Shown here piece after piece: positions 1-7,737 of a stretch of 64,000 nt of DNA. Each line of letters begins with the position of its first letter. Position 1 is the first letter of the stretch. A program made the translations under genes and the position numbers. The notes under the pieces were generated by a model, which saw only the letters and a list, made by a program, of their open reading frames with translations, was not told the origin of the DNA and searched no databases. This stretch comes from Sphingobium naphthae. Lineage in GTDB: Bacteria > Pseudomonadota > Alphaproteobacteria > Sphingomonadales > Sphingomonadaceae. The DNA lies in assembly GCF_020782235.1 (NCBI RefSeq), contig NZ_JAJGNO010000001.1, positions 310,001 to 374,000 of the forward strand. The letters are read 5' to 3'.

Positions 1-537
1 GAAGCTGACGGCGCGCAGCGTGCAGCCATTCGCCTGCGCGCCCGCGGCCTCCATCAGTTGCGCGCCAGGATAGACCGGGAACCCGTCGGGCAGGCGCTGC
101 GCCCATTCCATGCCATAGTTGAGCGCCTTGGCGCAGTTCGCATTGCCGCCCCGCGCGGCCGCCTGCTCGCGCGCGACGGCGCCCAGCGTCACCGTCGACG
201 CCATCGCCTCGCCGGTGCTGGGGGCCGGCGCGGACAGCAGCTTGCCGCCGGCCTGGCGCACCGCCTGGGCCTGCGCCTTGCCGGCATCGCCGCTCAGCAC
301 CGGCAACGCGCCATTGGCGGGCCGGTCGGCGGGGCGGACGGCGTCGCGATTGGCCTGGCCGACCAGTTGCGGATCGACCAGGATCGGGTCGTTGAGTGCG
401 CCCTTGAGCGCCGGATCGGCGGCATTGTTGGTCAGCTGCGCGTCGAGCGCGGCAAGCTCACCCTCCTTGTCCGACTTGCCGCAGGCGGCAAGCGCCAGCG
501 CAAGGGACAGGATGCAGACGGATCGGGACAGGGCCAT
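1..537 (-). CDS. Putative lipoprotein, C-terminus beyond window edge
   Basis: An open frame of 179 codons runs on the minus strand from an ATG at 537 to the left edge without a stop, so the gene is truncated by the window. The first 19 residues form a lipoprotein signal: a hydrophobic stretch ending in LALAAC, with Cys19 as the likely lipidated residue and Gly-Lys-Ser following. AAGGAG lies 8 bases before the ATG. The rest is Ala/Gln/Asp-rich and soluble-looking; the visible part has several Cys. I do not recognise a family. It is probably anchored to the inner leaflet of the outer membrane. It is transcribed divergently from the gene at 695. Confidence 0.7.
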   Translation of the reverse strand, partial: MALSRSVCILSLALALAACGKSDKEGELAALDAQLTNNAADPALKGALNDPILVDPQLVGQANRDAVRPADRPANGALPVLSGDAGKAQAQAVRQAGGKLLSAPAPSTGEAMASTVTLGAVAREQAAARGGNANCAKALNYGMEWAQRLPDGFPVYPGAQLMEAAGAQANGCTLRAVSF

Positions 538-694
538 TCTTCACTCCTTCGTAAATGAGCGATGAAGAGAGAAGGTTAAACTTTCGTTAGGACTTTTGGT
601 GAATCTGCCGATTTTTCTGCGAAAGGCCAGTTTCGATCGACTGGCATCGGGCGCCTGTCTTGCTCTGGGACAGGTTCGGCGGCATGTGTGACCT

Positions 695-916
695 ATGCTC
701 AACATCCTGTCAGGCTTCATCGGTCTTGTCACCCTCATCCTCATGATCCCGGCGGTGCTGCCGCTGCTGGGCGCGCTCAACTGGATCCTGGTGCCGATGG
801 CCCTGTTCGGCGCGTTCATCGGCCTCATGTCGTCGAAGAAGAGCGGACAATATTTCTGCCTGCTCGTCGCCGCCTTCGGCGCGCTGCGCCTGGCTCTGGG
901 CGGAGGCATTTTCTGA
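695..916 (+). CDS. Small hydrophobic membrane protein
   Basis: A 73-residue protein that is almost wholly hydrophobic, with two or three membrane segments (about residues 4-28, 30-45 and 53-70) separated by a short SSKKSGQ loop. No family is recognised. Its TGA stop (914-916) overlaps the apparent CTG start of the RarD-like gene by a CTGA quartet, and its last codons contain the GGAGG that would serve the next gene. The pair is therefore probably translationally coupled. The ATG has only a weak ribosome-binding site. Real coding is supported by GC-rich third positions and by the coupling, not by homology. Confidence 0.6.
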   Translation: MLNILSGFIGLVTLILMIPAVLPLLGALNWILVPMALFGAFIGLMSSKKSGQYFCLLVAAFGALRLALGGGIF

Positions 917-1815
917 CGCAGGCAGAAGCCGAAGCGCGCCGCGGGCTGCTCGCCGCGATCGGCGCCTATGGGCTGTGGGGGCTGCTGCCGCTCTTCTTTC
1001 GCCTGCTGCACCATGTCGACCCGACCGAGATCGTGACCCAGCGCGTCCTCTGGTCGCTGGTGCTGATCCTGGGGATATTGGCCGCGCGCGGCACGCTGCC
1101 CGCCTTCCGCGCCGCGCTGGGCAATCGCCGGCTGGTGCTGCCGCTGGCGGGATCGGCGGTGATGATCGCGATCAACTGGCTGACCTATGTCTGGGCGGTC
1201 AACGACAATCATGTCCTGGCGGCCAGCCTTGGCTATTTCCTCAATCCGCTCGTCAACGTGCTGCTGGGCGTGCTGGTGCTCAAGGAAAGGCTGCGCCGCG
1301 CCCAGTTGCTGGCGATCGCGGTCGCGGCGGCGGGCGTCGCCATCCTGGCCGCGTCCGCGCTCACCACCTTGTGGATCAGCCTGACGCTCGCCTTCAGCTT
1401 CGCTTTCTATGGCCTGCTGCGCAAATTGACGCCGGTCGCGCCGATGACGGGCCTGGGCGTCGAAACGGCGCTGCTGACGCCGCTCGCCATCGCCTATCTT
1501 CTGTGGGAAGCGGGCCATGGTGGCATCGGCTTCGGCCAGGATGTGCCTACCACCGCCCTGCTGATCCTGGCGGGCGGCGTCACCACCGTGCCGCTGGTGC
1601 TGTTCGCCATGGCGGCGCAGCGGCTGCCGATGTCGACGCTGGGGCTGATGCAATATATCGCGCCGACCCTGCAATTCCTGTGCGGCATCCTGTTGCTGGG
1701 CGAAAGGCTGAGCACCGGCCAGATGCTCAGCTTTGGCCTGATCTGGATCGGCCTCATCCTCTTCGCCAGCGACGGCATCGCCGCCGCCCGGTGCCGGCGA
1801 CCCGCCGCCGCCTAG
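913..1815 (+). CDS. rarD: RarD-like EamA/DMT transporter, probable CTG start
   Basis: A 300-residue multi-pass membrane protein of the drug/metabolite transporter superfamily, RarD type. It begins with the family hallmark AYGLWGLLPLFF about 16 residues in, and two EamA halves of five helices each follow. The second half contains LGLMQYIAPTLQFL, typical of RarD. Substrate is unknown; inner-membrane export or uptake of small metabolites is usual for the family. No ATG, GTG or TTG lies near the point where similarity begins. CTG at 913 lies six bases after a perfect GGAGG (902-906) and overlaps the upstream stop, so I take it as the start. Length fits the family (about 300 residues). Confidence 0.85.
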   Translation: MTQAEAEARRGLLAAIGAYGLWGLLPLFFRLLHHVDPTEIVTQRVLWSLVLILGILAARGTLPAFRAALGNRRLVLPLAGSAVMIAINWLTYVWAVNDNHVLAASLGYFLNPLVNVLLGVLVLKERLRRAQLLAIAVAAAGVAILAASALTTLWISLTLAFSFAFYGLLRKLTPVAPMTGLGVETALLTPLAIAYLLWEAGHGGIGFGQDVPTTALLILAGGVTTVPLVLFAMAAQRLPMSTLGLMQYIAPTLQFLCGILLLGERLSTGQMLSFGLIWIGLILFASDGIAAARCRRPAAA

Positions 1816-1858
1816 CGCAAGGCCGTCCGCCGGGTCCGCAGCGAGCGGCGGATCGCGA

Positions 1859-3190
1859 TCAGTTGAACTGCGTCGCTTCGAACCGCACCGGCTCGCCGAT
1901 GGCGGCATTGGCCAGCGCATCTTCCCACATGACGCGGTGGCCGCGAATGATGGTGCCGATCGCCTTGCCGGTCAGCTGGTCGCCCTCGAACGGCGACCAG
2001 TCGCAGCGCGAGGCGAGCCAATCCTTGCCCACTGTCCATTGTTTCTTGAGGTCGACCACGGTGAAATCGGCATCATAGCCGATCGCGATCCGCCCCTTGC
2101 CCACCAGGCCGAACACGCGCTGCGGCCCGGCGCTGGTCAGTTCGATGAAGCGGCGCAGCGACAGCCGCCCCTGCGCCACATGGTTGAGCAGCAGCGGGAC
2201 CAGCGTCTGCACGCCCGGCATGCCGCTGGGGCTGGCGGGATAGGGCTTGGCCTTTTCCTCGATCGTGTGCGGCGCATGGTCGCTGCCCAGCACGTCGGGC
2301 ACGCCCTGGTTGAGCCAGAACCATAGGCCCTCGCGATGCGCGGCGCTGCGGATCGGCGGGTTCATCTGGGCATAGGTGCCAAGGCGCGGATAGACGTCCT
2401 CGGCCGCCATGGTCAGATGCTGCGGCGTCACCTCGCACGTCGCGACATCCTTGTTCTGGCCGATATATTCCAGCTCCGCCGGGGTGGTGACGTGCAATAT
2501 GTGGATGCGGCGGCGCGCCTTGCGGGCCAGCGCGATGATCCGCTTGGTCGCGATCATCGCGCTTTCGTCATCGCGCCAGACCGGATGGGACGACGGATCG
2601 CCCTCGACGCGCAGGTCCTTGCGCGCGTTCATGCGCGCTTCGTCCTCGGCATGGATGGCGACGCGGCGGGTCCCGCTCGCCAGCACGCGGGACAGCGCGT
2701 CGTCGTCGTCCACCAGCAGGCTGCCGGTCGACGCGCCCATGAAGATCTTGACGCCCGACGTGCCGGGAATGCGCTCCAGCTCCTTCAGCTGCTCGGCATT
2801 GTCGGCGGTCGCGCCGACATAGAAGGCATGGTCGCACCACATGCGATGATGCGCGCGCTTCAGCTTGTCATGCACCCGTTCGGCAGTGTCGGTATTGGGA
2901 TTGGTGTTGGGCATTTCAAACAGGGCGGTGATGCCGCCCATCACCGCGGCGCGGCTGCCCGATTCCAGATCCTCCTTATGCTCCAGCCCCGGCTCGCGGA
3001 AATGGACCTGGCTGTCGATGCAGCCGGGCAGCACGTCGAGTCCCGTGCAATCGATCACCTCGCCCGCATCGCCCAGGCTTGCGCCGATCGCCGCCACCTT
3101 GCCGCCGCGCACGCCCACATCGACCTGCTCCGCGCCGCCGGGCGTATGAACGGTGCCGTTCTTGAGGATCATGTCGAAAGTCTGGGTCAT
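1859..3190 (-). CDS. pyrC: Dihydroorotase
   Basis: A 443-residue amidohydrolase that converts carbamoyl aspartate to dihydroorotate in pyrimidine synthesis. The metal-binding start is DSQVHFREPG (residues 59-68): the usual first His of the HxH pair is Gln, a form I remember as common in alphaproteobacterial members rather than a local defect. KIFMGAST near residue 148 holds the Lys that is normally carbamylated. HVTTPAEL and TPQHLT supply further ligands, and GSDHAPH near 300 carries the catalytic Asp. It is convergent with rarD and monocistronic-looking. The ATG at 3190 precedes a family-typical N-terminus. It could in principle be a paralogous hydantoinase-type enzyme, but the GSDHAPH and FREPG motifs favour dihydroorotase. 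Confidence 0.9.
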   Translation of the reverse strand: MTQTFDMILKNGTVHTPGGAEQVDVGVRGGKVAAIGASLGDAGEVIDCTGLDVLPGCIDSQVHFREPGLEHKEDLESGSRAAVMGGITALFEMPNTNPNTDTAERVHDKLKRAHHRMWCDHAFYVGATADNAEQLKELERIPGTSGVKIFMGASTGSLLVDDDDALSRVLASGTRRVAIHAEDEARMNARKDLRVEGDPSSHPVWRDDESAMIATKRIIALARKARRRIHILHVTTPAELEYIGQNKDVATCEVTPQHLTMAAEDVYPRLGTYAQMNPPIRSAAHREGLWFWLNQGVPDVLGSDHAPHTIEEKAKPYPASPSGMPGVQTLVPLLLNHVAQGRLSLRRFIELTSAGPQRVFGLVGKGRIAIGYDADFTVVDLKKQWTVGKDWLASRCDWSPFEGDQLTGKAIGTIIRGHRVMWEDALANAAIGEPVRFEATQFN

Positions 3191-3260
3191 GGCAAATTCC
3201 TGTCTGCTGTCGCCGCGCGAACGGCTTGGCTTCGTCCTGTCGCCGTCCTACCTAAAGCCG

Positions 3261-4013
3261 ATGACCGGCACCACCCTCACCGACCGCGCGATCCTGAGAA
3301 TTTCCGGGGAGGAGGCGCGGCCCTTCCTCCAGGGGTTGCTGACGCGCGACGTGCTGACGCTCCGCGCGGATAATCCGCGCTGGACCGGCCTTCTCTCGCC
3401 GCAGGGCAAGGCGCTGTTCGATTTCATCCTTTGGGGCGCCGGAGATGAGGATCAGGGCAACGATGTGCTGATCGATTGTGAGGCGAGCCAGGCCGACGCG
3501 CTGGCGCGGCGCCTCACCCTCTATCGCCTGCGCCGCAAGGTGACGATCGCGCGGGACGAAGCACTGGCGGTCCACTGGTCGCTCGATGCGGCGGACAAGC
3601 CGCATGACCCGCGTCTGCCCGCGCTGGGCGCGCGCTGGCTCGCCCCGCCCGGCGAAGGCGACGCATCCGCCGCCTTTCGCGCACATCGCCTTGCCCTGGG
3701 CGTGTTCGAAGGGGTGGAGGAACTGGGCCAGGACCAGATCCTATGGCTGGAAGCCAATGCGCAGGAGCTAAGCGGCGTCGATTATGACAAGGGCTGCTAT
3801 GTCGGGCAGGAAAACACCGCGCGCATGCATTATCGCAACAAGGTGAGCCGCCGCCTGGTCGCGGTGCCGCTGGACCAGGCGGACGCGAAGCGCCAGCGCG
3901 CCGTCCTGCCCGACGCCGGCCTGTCGATCGAGCTGCGCCGCGTCGAGGGGCTGGACCCGGCGCTGCTGCCCGACTGGCTCGCCGCCGCGATCGCGGGCGA
4001 GGCGGCGGTATGA
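3261..4013 (+). CDS. ygfZ: Folate-binding Fe-S assembly protein YgfZ
   Basis: A 250-residue member of the YgfZ/GcvT-like family, tetrahydrofolate-binding proteins that support iron-sulfur cluster enzymes in the cytoplasm. The diagnostic motif KGCYVGQE is at residues 177-184, with the conserved Cys179. The N-terminal half (SGEEARPFLQGLLTRD) matches the GcvT fold. An upstream in-frame ATG at 3189 would overlap the divergent pyrC start and adds residues without family character, so ATG 3261 is preferred although its ribosome-binding site is poor. Its stop overlaps the next ATG by ATGA, indicating coupling to the glutaminyl cyclase gene. Confidence 0.88.
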   Translation: MTGTTLTDRAILRISGEEARPFLQGLLTRDVLTLRADNPRWTGLLSPQGKALFDFILWGAGDEDQGNDVLIDCEASQADALARRLTLYRLRRKVTIARDEALAVHWSLDAADKPHDPRLPALGARWLAPPGEGDASAAFRAHRLALGVFEGVEELGQDQILWLEANAQELSGVDYDKGCYVGQENTARMHYRNKVSRRLVAVPLDQADAKRQRAVLPDAGLSIELRRVEGLDPALLPDWLAAAIAGEAAV

Positions 4014-4768
4014 AGCGCGCGCTGCTGGCGCTGCTCGCCATCCTGGCCGTCGCCGCGCCCGCCCGGGCCGATACGCCCTGGACGCTGGTCAACACCTATC
4101 CGCATGATCCGACCGCCTTCACCGAAGGCCTCTTCTATCTCGACGGCGCCCTCTATGAGAGCACGGGGCTGGAGGGCCAGTCGGACATTCGCAAGGTCGC
4201 GCTCAAGAGCGGCAAGGTGCTGCAGCGGCGCATCGTCGATCCGCCCTATTTCGGCGAGGGCATCGTCAACTGGAAGGACCGGCTGATCAGCCTGACCTGG
4301 CGGCACCGCCGCGGTTTCATCTGGTCCCTCGCCGACTTCGCGCCCAAGGGCGAGTTCCGCTATGAAGGCGAAGGCTGGGCGCTGACGCAGGATGGCCGCC
4401 ACCTCATCATGAGCGACGGCACCGCGCAGCTGCGCTTTCTCGATCCCGACAGCCTGACCGAAGATCGGCGCATCACCGTCACCTGGAACGGCCGTCCGGT
4501 CGAGCGGCTCAACGAGCTGGAATATGTGCGCGGTGAAATCTGGGCCAATATCTGGTATGAAACGAAGGTTGCGCGGATCGACCCGTCGAGCGGGGCGGTC
4601 ATCGACTGGATCGACCTCGCACCGCTGCGCGCCAAGGCGGGAGTCACTGACACCGAAGCGGTCGCGAACGGCATCGCCTATGATGCGGCGGGCGACCGAG
4701 TCTTCGTCACGGGGAAGAACTGGCCCAAACTCTTCGAAATCCGCGTGGAACCGGGCCCACGCGGTTGA
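4010..4768 (+). CDS. Exported glutaminyl-peptide cyclotransferase
   Basis: A 252-residue beta-propeller enzyme of the bacterial/plant-type glutamine cyclotransferase family (Glu_cyclase_2), which makes N-terminal pyroglutamate on proteins or peptides. A signal peptide (KRALLALLAILAVAAPARA, cleavage before DTPW) predicts periplasmic location. Family features are PHDPTAFTEGL near the mature N-terminus, LYESTGLEGQS, LNELEYV and the C-terminal VTGKNWPKLFEI. It starts by ATGA overlap with ygfZ and is followed by a good terminator, so the pair forms a short operon. Confidence 0.88.
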   Translation: MKRALLALLAILAVAAPARADTPWTLVNTYPHDPTAFTEGLFYLDGALYESTGLEGQSDIRKVALKSGKVLQRRIVDPPYFGEGIVNWKDRLISLTWRHRRGFIWSLADFAPKGEFRYEGEGWALTQDGRHLIMSDGTAQLRFLDPDSLTEDRRITVTWNGRPVERLNELEYVRGEIWANIWYETKVARIDPSSGAVIDWIDLAPLRAKAGVTDTEAVANGIAYDAAGDRVFVTGKNWPKLFEIRVEPGPRG

Positions 4769-4818
4769 CTCGCCCCCCTCGAATCGCTAATGGCGACCCT
4801 CCCCAACACGCTGGCGAG

Positions 4819-4850
4819 CGGCAGTGCTTTCTGCACTGGCCGTCTTTTTT
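4819..4850 (+). terminator. Intrinsic terminator after glutaminyl cyclase gene
   Basis: CGGCAGTGC and GCACTG(g)CCG form a nine-pair stem with one bulged base and a five-base loop, followed at once by TCTTTTTT. It lies 50 bases after the cyclase stop and about 110 before rpsM. It should insulate the alpha operon from upstream transcription, or act in the rpsM leader. Confidence 0.65.
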
Positions 4851-4961
4851 GCGTCTAGGGGAATAGGAAATCGGCCATTTTTCCTCGCCAGGGAAGCATG
4901 GCCCGGACGCTTTGAGATAGGGCGGCGAAAGCGGCCCTGTGGAGCAGGAGAATAGATTACC

Positions 4962-5330
4962 ATGGCACGTATTGCGGGTGTTAACATCCCGACCAACAAG
5001 CGCGTGATCATCGCGCTCACCTACATCCACGGCATCGGCCGCAAGACCGCCGTCGACATCGCCGACAAGCTGGGCATCGACCACAGCCGCCGCGTTCAGG
5101 ACCTGTCGGACGCCGAAGTCCTGCAGATCCGCGAAGCCATCGACGCCGACCACACCGTCGAAGGCGATCTGCGTCGCGAAACCGCGATGAACATCAAGCG
5201 CCTGATGGATCTGGCCTGCTATCGCGGCCTGCGTCATCGCAAGGGCCTGCCGGTCCGCGGCCAGCGCACGCACACCAATGCGCGCACCCGCAAGGGCAAG
5301 GCAAAGCCGATCGCCGGCAAGAAGAAGTAA
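4962..5330 (+). CDS. rpsM: 30S ribosomal protein S13
   Basis: A 122-residue S13 with the characteristic start [14 protein letters not shown], the helix-hairpin-helix segment [10 protein letters not shown] and the basic tail [17 protein letters not shown]13 sits in the head of the small subunit and contacts the P-site tRNA and the 50S bridge B1. AGGAG precedes the ATG by about ten bases. It is the first gene of the alpha operon here; rpsD is absent from the cluster, as usual in alphaproteobacteria. Codon use is strongly biased to C-ending codons, fitting high expression. Confidence 0.98.
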   Translation: MARIAGVNIPTNKRVIIALTYIHGIGRKTAVDIADKLGIDHSRRVQDLSDAEVLQIREAIDADHTVEGDLRRETAMNIKRLMDLACYRGLRHRKGLPVRGQRTHTNARTRKGKAKPIAGKKK

Positions 5331-5421
5331 TTCGTCCGGGGGACGAATTACTCCGCCGGAGGCAGCTCTCCCCAAGCGAGACGCCTCCTGCGTAACCAGA
5401 TTTTGTAGGAAGAGCTAAACA

Positions 5422-5811
5422 ATGGCACGCGAACCCCAGCGCATCAAGCGCCGCGAACGCAAGAACATCTCGGCCGGCGTCGCGCACGTCAACGCCAGCT
5501 TCAACAACACGATGGTCACCATCACCGACGCCCAGGGCAATGCGATCAGCTGGTCCTCGGCTGGCATGATGGGCTTCAAGGGCAGCCGCAAGTCGACCCC
5601 GTACGCCGCGCAGGTCTGCGCCGAAGACGCTGGCCGCAAGGCCGCCGAACATGGCGTGCGCACCCTGGAAGTCGAAGTGAAGGGTCCGGGTTCGGGCCGT
5701 GAATCGGCCCTGCGCGCGCTGCAGGCCGTGGGCTTCCACATCACCTCGATCCGCGACGTCACGCCGATCCCGCACAATGGCGTGCGTCCGTCCAAGCGTC
5801 GCCGCGTCTAA
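5422..5811 (+). CDS. rpsK: 30S ribosomal protein S11
   Basis: A 129-residue S11 with the expected core [36 protein letters not shown] and the C-terminal [19 protein letters not shown]11 lines the mRNA exit region of the platform. AGGAAG stands 9-10 bases before the ATG. It lies 91 bases after rpsM and 121 before rpoA, within the alpha operon. Confidence 0.98.
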   Translation: MAREPQRIKRRERKNISAGVAHVNASFNNTMVTITDAQGNAISWSSAGMMGFKGSRKSTPYAAQVCAEDAGRKAAEHGVRTLEVEVKGPGSGRESALRALQAVGFHITSIRDVTPIPHNGVRPSKRRRV

Positions 5812-5932
5812 TCGCATCGCGCCGTGACTGGCGGGCGGCGGACGCGTCGCCCGTTTTGCCCGTTTGCATCGCCGGAACGTCCTGCCGGGTTCAGGATTTC
5901 ACAGCGTTTCGGCCCATCCCCAGGGGAAATAC

Positions 5933-6997
5933 ATGACTGTCAACATGAAGAACTGGCAGGAATTGAAGAAGCCCAGCAGCCTCGAGATCAAGGCGTCGGG
6001 CGACGGCAAGCGCAAGGCGACCTTCGTTGCCGAGCCGCTGGAGCGCGGTTTCGGCCTGACGCTCGGCAACGCGCTGCGCCGGGTTCTTCTGTCCTCGCTT
6101 CAGGGCGCGGCGGTCACCTCGATCAAGATCGAGAATGTCCTGCATGAATTCTCCTCGCTCGCCGGCGTGCGCGAGGACGTGACCGACATCGTCCTCAACA
6201 TCAAGCAGGTCGCGCTGAAGATGGAGGGCGAAGGCCCCAAGCGGCTGCAGCTGTCCGCCACCGGCCCCGCCGTGGTGAAGGCCGGCGACATCAGCGTCGT
6301 GGGCGACATCGAAGTGATGAACCCCGACCTGGTGATCTGTCACCTGGACCAGGGCGCCACGCTCAACATGGAACTGACCGCCGACGTCGGCAAGGGCTAT
6401 GTCCCGGCCGTCGCCAACCGTCCGGCCGATGCGCCGATCGGCCTCATCCCGGTCGATGCGCTCTACTCGCCGGTGCGCCAGGTCGCCTACAAGGTGGACA
6501 ACACCCGCGTCGGCCAGGAACTGGACTATGACAAGCTGTCGCTGACGCTGGAAACCGACGGCACCGTCACGCCGGAAGACGCGGTGGCCTATGCTGCCCG
6601 CATCCTGCAGGACCAGCTCCAGCTGTTCGTCCACTTCGAGGACGCGCTGCCCGCCGCTGCGCCCGCCACCGGCCATGCCGCTGGCGCCGCCGCTTCGGAA
6701 GGCGAAAGCGACGCCAACCAGATCAACCGCTATCTGCTCAAGAAGGTGGACGAACTGGAACTGTCGGTCCGCTCGGCCAACTGCCTCAAGAACGACAACA
6801 TCATCTACATCGGCGACCTGGTCCAGAAGACCGAAGCCGAGATGCTGCGCACCCCCAATTTCGGCCGCAAGTCGCTGAACGAAATCAAGGAAGTGCTGTC
6901 GTCCATGGGCCTGCGCCTGGGCATGGACATCCCCGGCTGGCCGCCGGAAAATATCGAGGAAATGGCCAAGAAGCTCGAACAGGAGCTGCTGGGTTGA
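5933..6997 (+). CDS. rpoA: RNA polymerase alpha subunit
   Basis: A 354-residue alpha subunit. The N-terminal assembly domain (to about residue 235) contains [18 protein letters not shown], the dimerisation motif. A Gly/Ala/Glu-rich linker (about 240-262) leads to the C-terminal domain with [16 protein letters not shown] and [14 protein letters not shown], which contacts UP elements and activators. ATG 5933 follows AGGGG at a good distance; an upstream ATG-less extension is possible but not family-like. The stop is followed after only seven bases by a REP-like element that separates it from rplQ. Confidence 0.98.
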   Translation: MTVNMKNWQELKKPSSLEIKASGDGKRKATFVAEPLERGFGLTLGNALRRVLLSSLQGAAVTSIKIENVLHEFSSLAGVREDVTDIVLNIKQVALKMEGEGPKRLQLSATGPAVVKAGDISVVGDIEVMNPDLVICHLDQGATLNMELTADVGKGYVPAVANRPADAPIGLIPVDALYSPVRQVAYKVDNTRVGQELDYDKLSLTLETDGTVTPEDAVAYAARILQDQLQLFVHFEDALPAAAPATGHAAGAAASEGESDANQINRYLLKKVDELELSVRSANCLKNDNIIYIGDLVQKTEAEMLRTPNFGRKSLNEIKEVLSSMGLRLGMDIPGWPPENIEEMAKKLEQELLG

Positions 6998-7004
6998 TTG
7001 ATTA

Positions 7005-7121
7005 CCGTTCGTCCTGAGTAGCCGCTGAGCTTGTCGAAGCGGCGTATCGAAGGACTGAGCGCGGCGCGAAGTGCTTCGATACGGCCTTCGACTTCGCTCA
7101 GTCCCTACTCAGCACGAACGG
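7005..7121. repeat. REP-like palindromic element between rpoA and rplQ
   Basis: A 117-base imperfect palindrome bounded by CCGTTCG and CGAACGG. Nested complementary blocks are CTGAGTAG/CTACTCAG, GGACTGAG/CTCAGTCC and GTATCGAAG (7044-7052)/CTTCGATAC (7074-7082). The block GCTGAGCTTGTCGAAGC matches a second element at 34631-34710 in 16 of 17 bases. It is non-coding, begins seven bases after the rpoA stop, and would fold into a long stem in the rpoA-rplQ transcript. Confidence 0.85.
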
Positions 7122-7204
7122 AATGGGGCTATTGGGCGGTGGCCCTGAACACCGCCTGGTCTGGGGTACCTCACACGGCCCCTTAACGAACGAAGGAAAG
7201 TCAC

Positions 7205-7630
7205 ATGCGTCACAAAATCGGTCATCGTAAGCTTCAGCGCAGCGCCGGTCATCGCACCGCCCTGCTGCGCAACCTGGCCGCTTCGCTCATCAAGCATGAG
7301 CAGATCCTGACCGGCACCGCCAAGGCCAAGGAACTGCGCCCCTATGTCGAAAAGCTGATCACCCTCGCCAAGAAGGGTGGCCTGTCCAATCGTCGTCTGG
7401 CCCAGTCGCGCCTGCAGGACGACGTCCAGCTCGCCAAGCTGTTCGACGTGCTGGCCGAACGTTACAAGGATCGCAACGGCGGCTATACCCGCGTGATCAA
7501 GGCCGGCTTCCGCGCGTCAGACGCCGCCCCGGTCGCGATCATCGAACTGGTCGACCGCGACGTCGACGCCAAGGGTCAGGATTCCGGTCCGGTCCAGGGC
7601 GCCGACGCGGACGAGTTCGAAGCCGCCTGA
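7205..7630 (+). CDS. rplQ: 50S ribosomal protein L17
   Basis: A 141-residue L17, located near the peptide exit tunnel of the large subunit. The family start [24 protein letters not shown] is complete, as is the [14 protein letters not shown] loop (here [16 protein letters not shown]). The C-terminal tail beyond residue 120 is acidic and variable, as in other alphaproteobacterial L17. GAAGGAAAG precedes the ATG. It is last in the alpha operon and is followed by two strong hairpins. Confidence 0.97.
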   Translation: MRHKIGHRKLQRSAGHRTALLRNLAASLIKHEQILTGTAKAKELRPYVEKLITLAKKGGLSNRRLAQSRLQDDVQLAKLFDVLAERYKDRNGGYTRVIKAGFRASDAAPVAIIELVDRDVDAKGQDSGPVQGADADEFEAA

Positions 7631-7636
7631 TCATCG

Positions 7637-7702
7637 CCGGTCCTGCGTCGCGGGACCGGATGCTTTACCGGCAGGCCGCGTTTCCCTAGGGAGACGCGGC
7701 CT
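7637..7702 (+). terminator. Two hairpins ending the alpha operon
   Basis: CCGGTCC (7637-7643) pairs with GGACCGG (7653-7659). Then AGGCCGCGT (7673-7681) pairs perfectly with ACGCGGCCT (7694-7702), and its loop TTCCCTAGGGAG can add four more pairs. The T-run is weak, so termination efficiency is uncertain, but the position just after rplQ suits an operon end. Confidence 0.55.
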
Positions 7703-7737
7703 GTTCCATTTGCAACGAAAAGAGCATCGAAGAGAGG

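Noticed and set aside
2990..3020. Gln in place of the first metal His in dihydroorotase, considered as inactivation
   Set aside because: The rest of the active site is intact, and I recall the same QVHFREPG form in many alphaproteobacterial homologues, so it is likely a subgroup trait.
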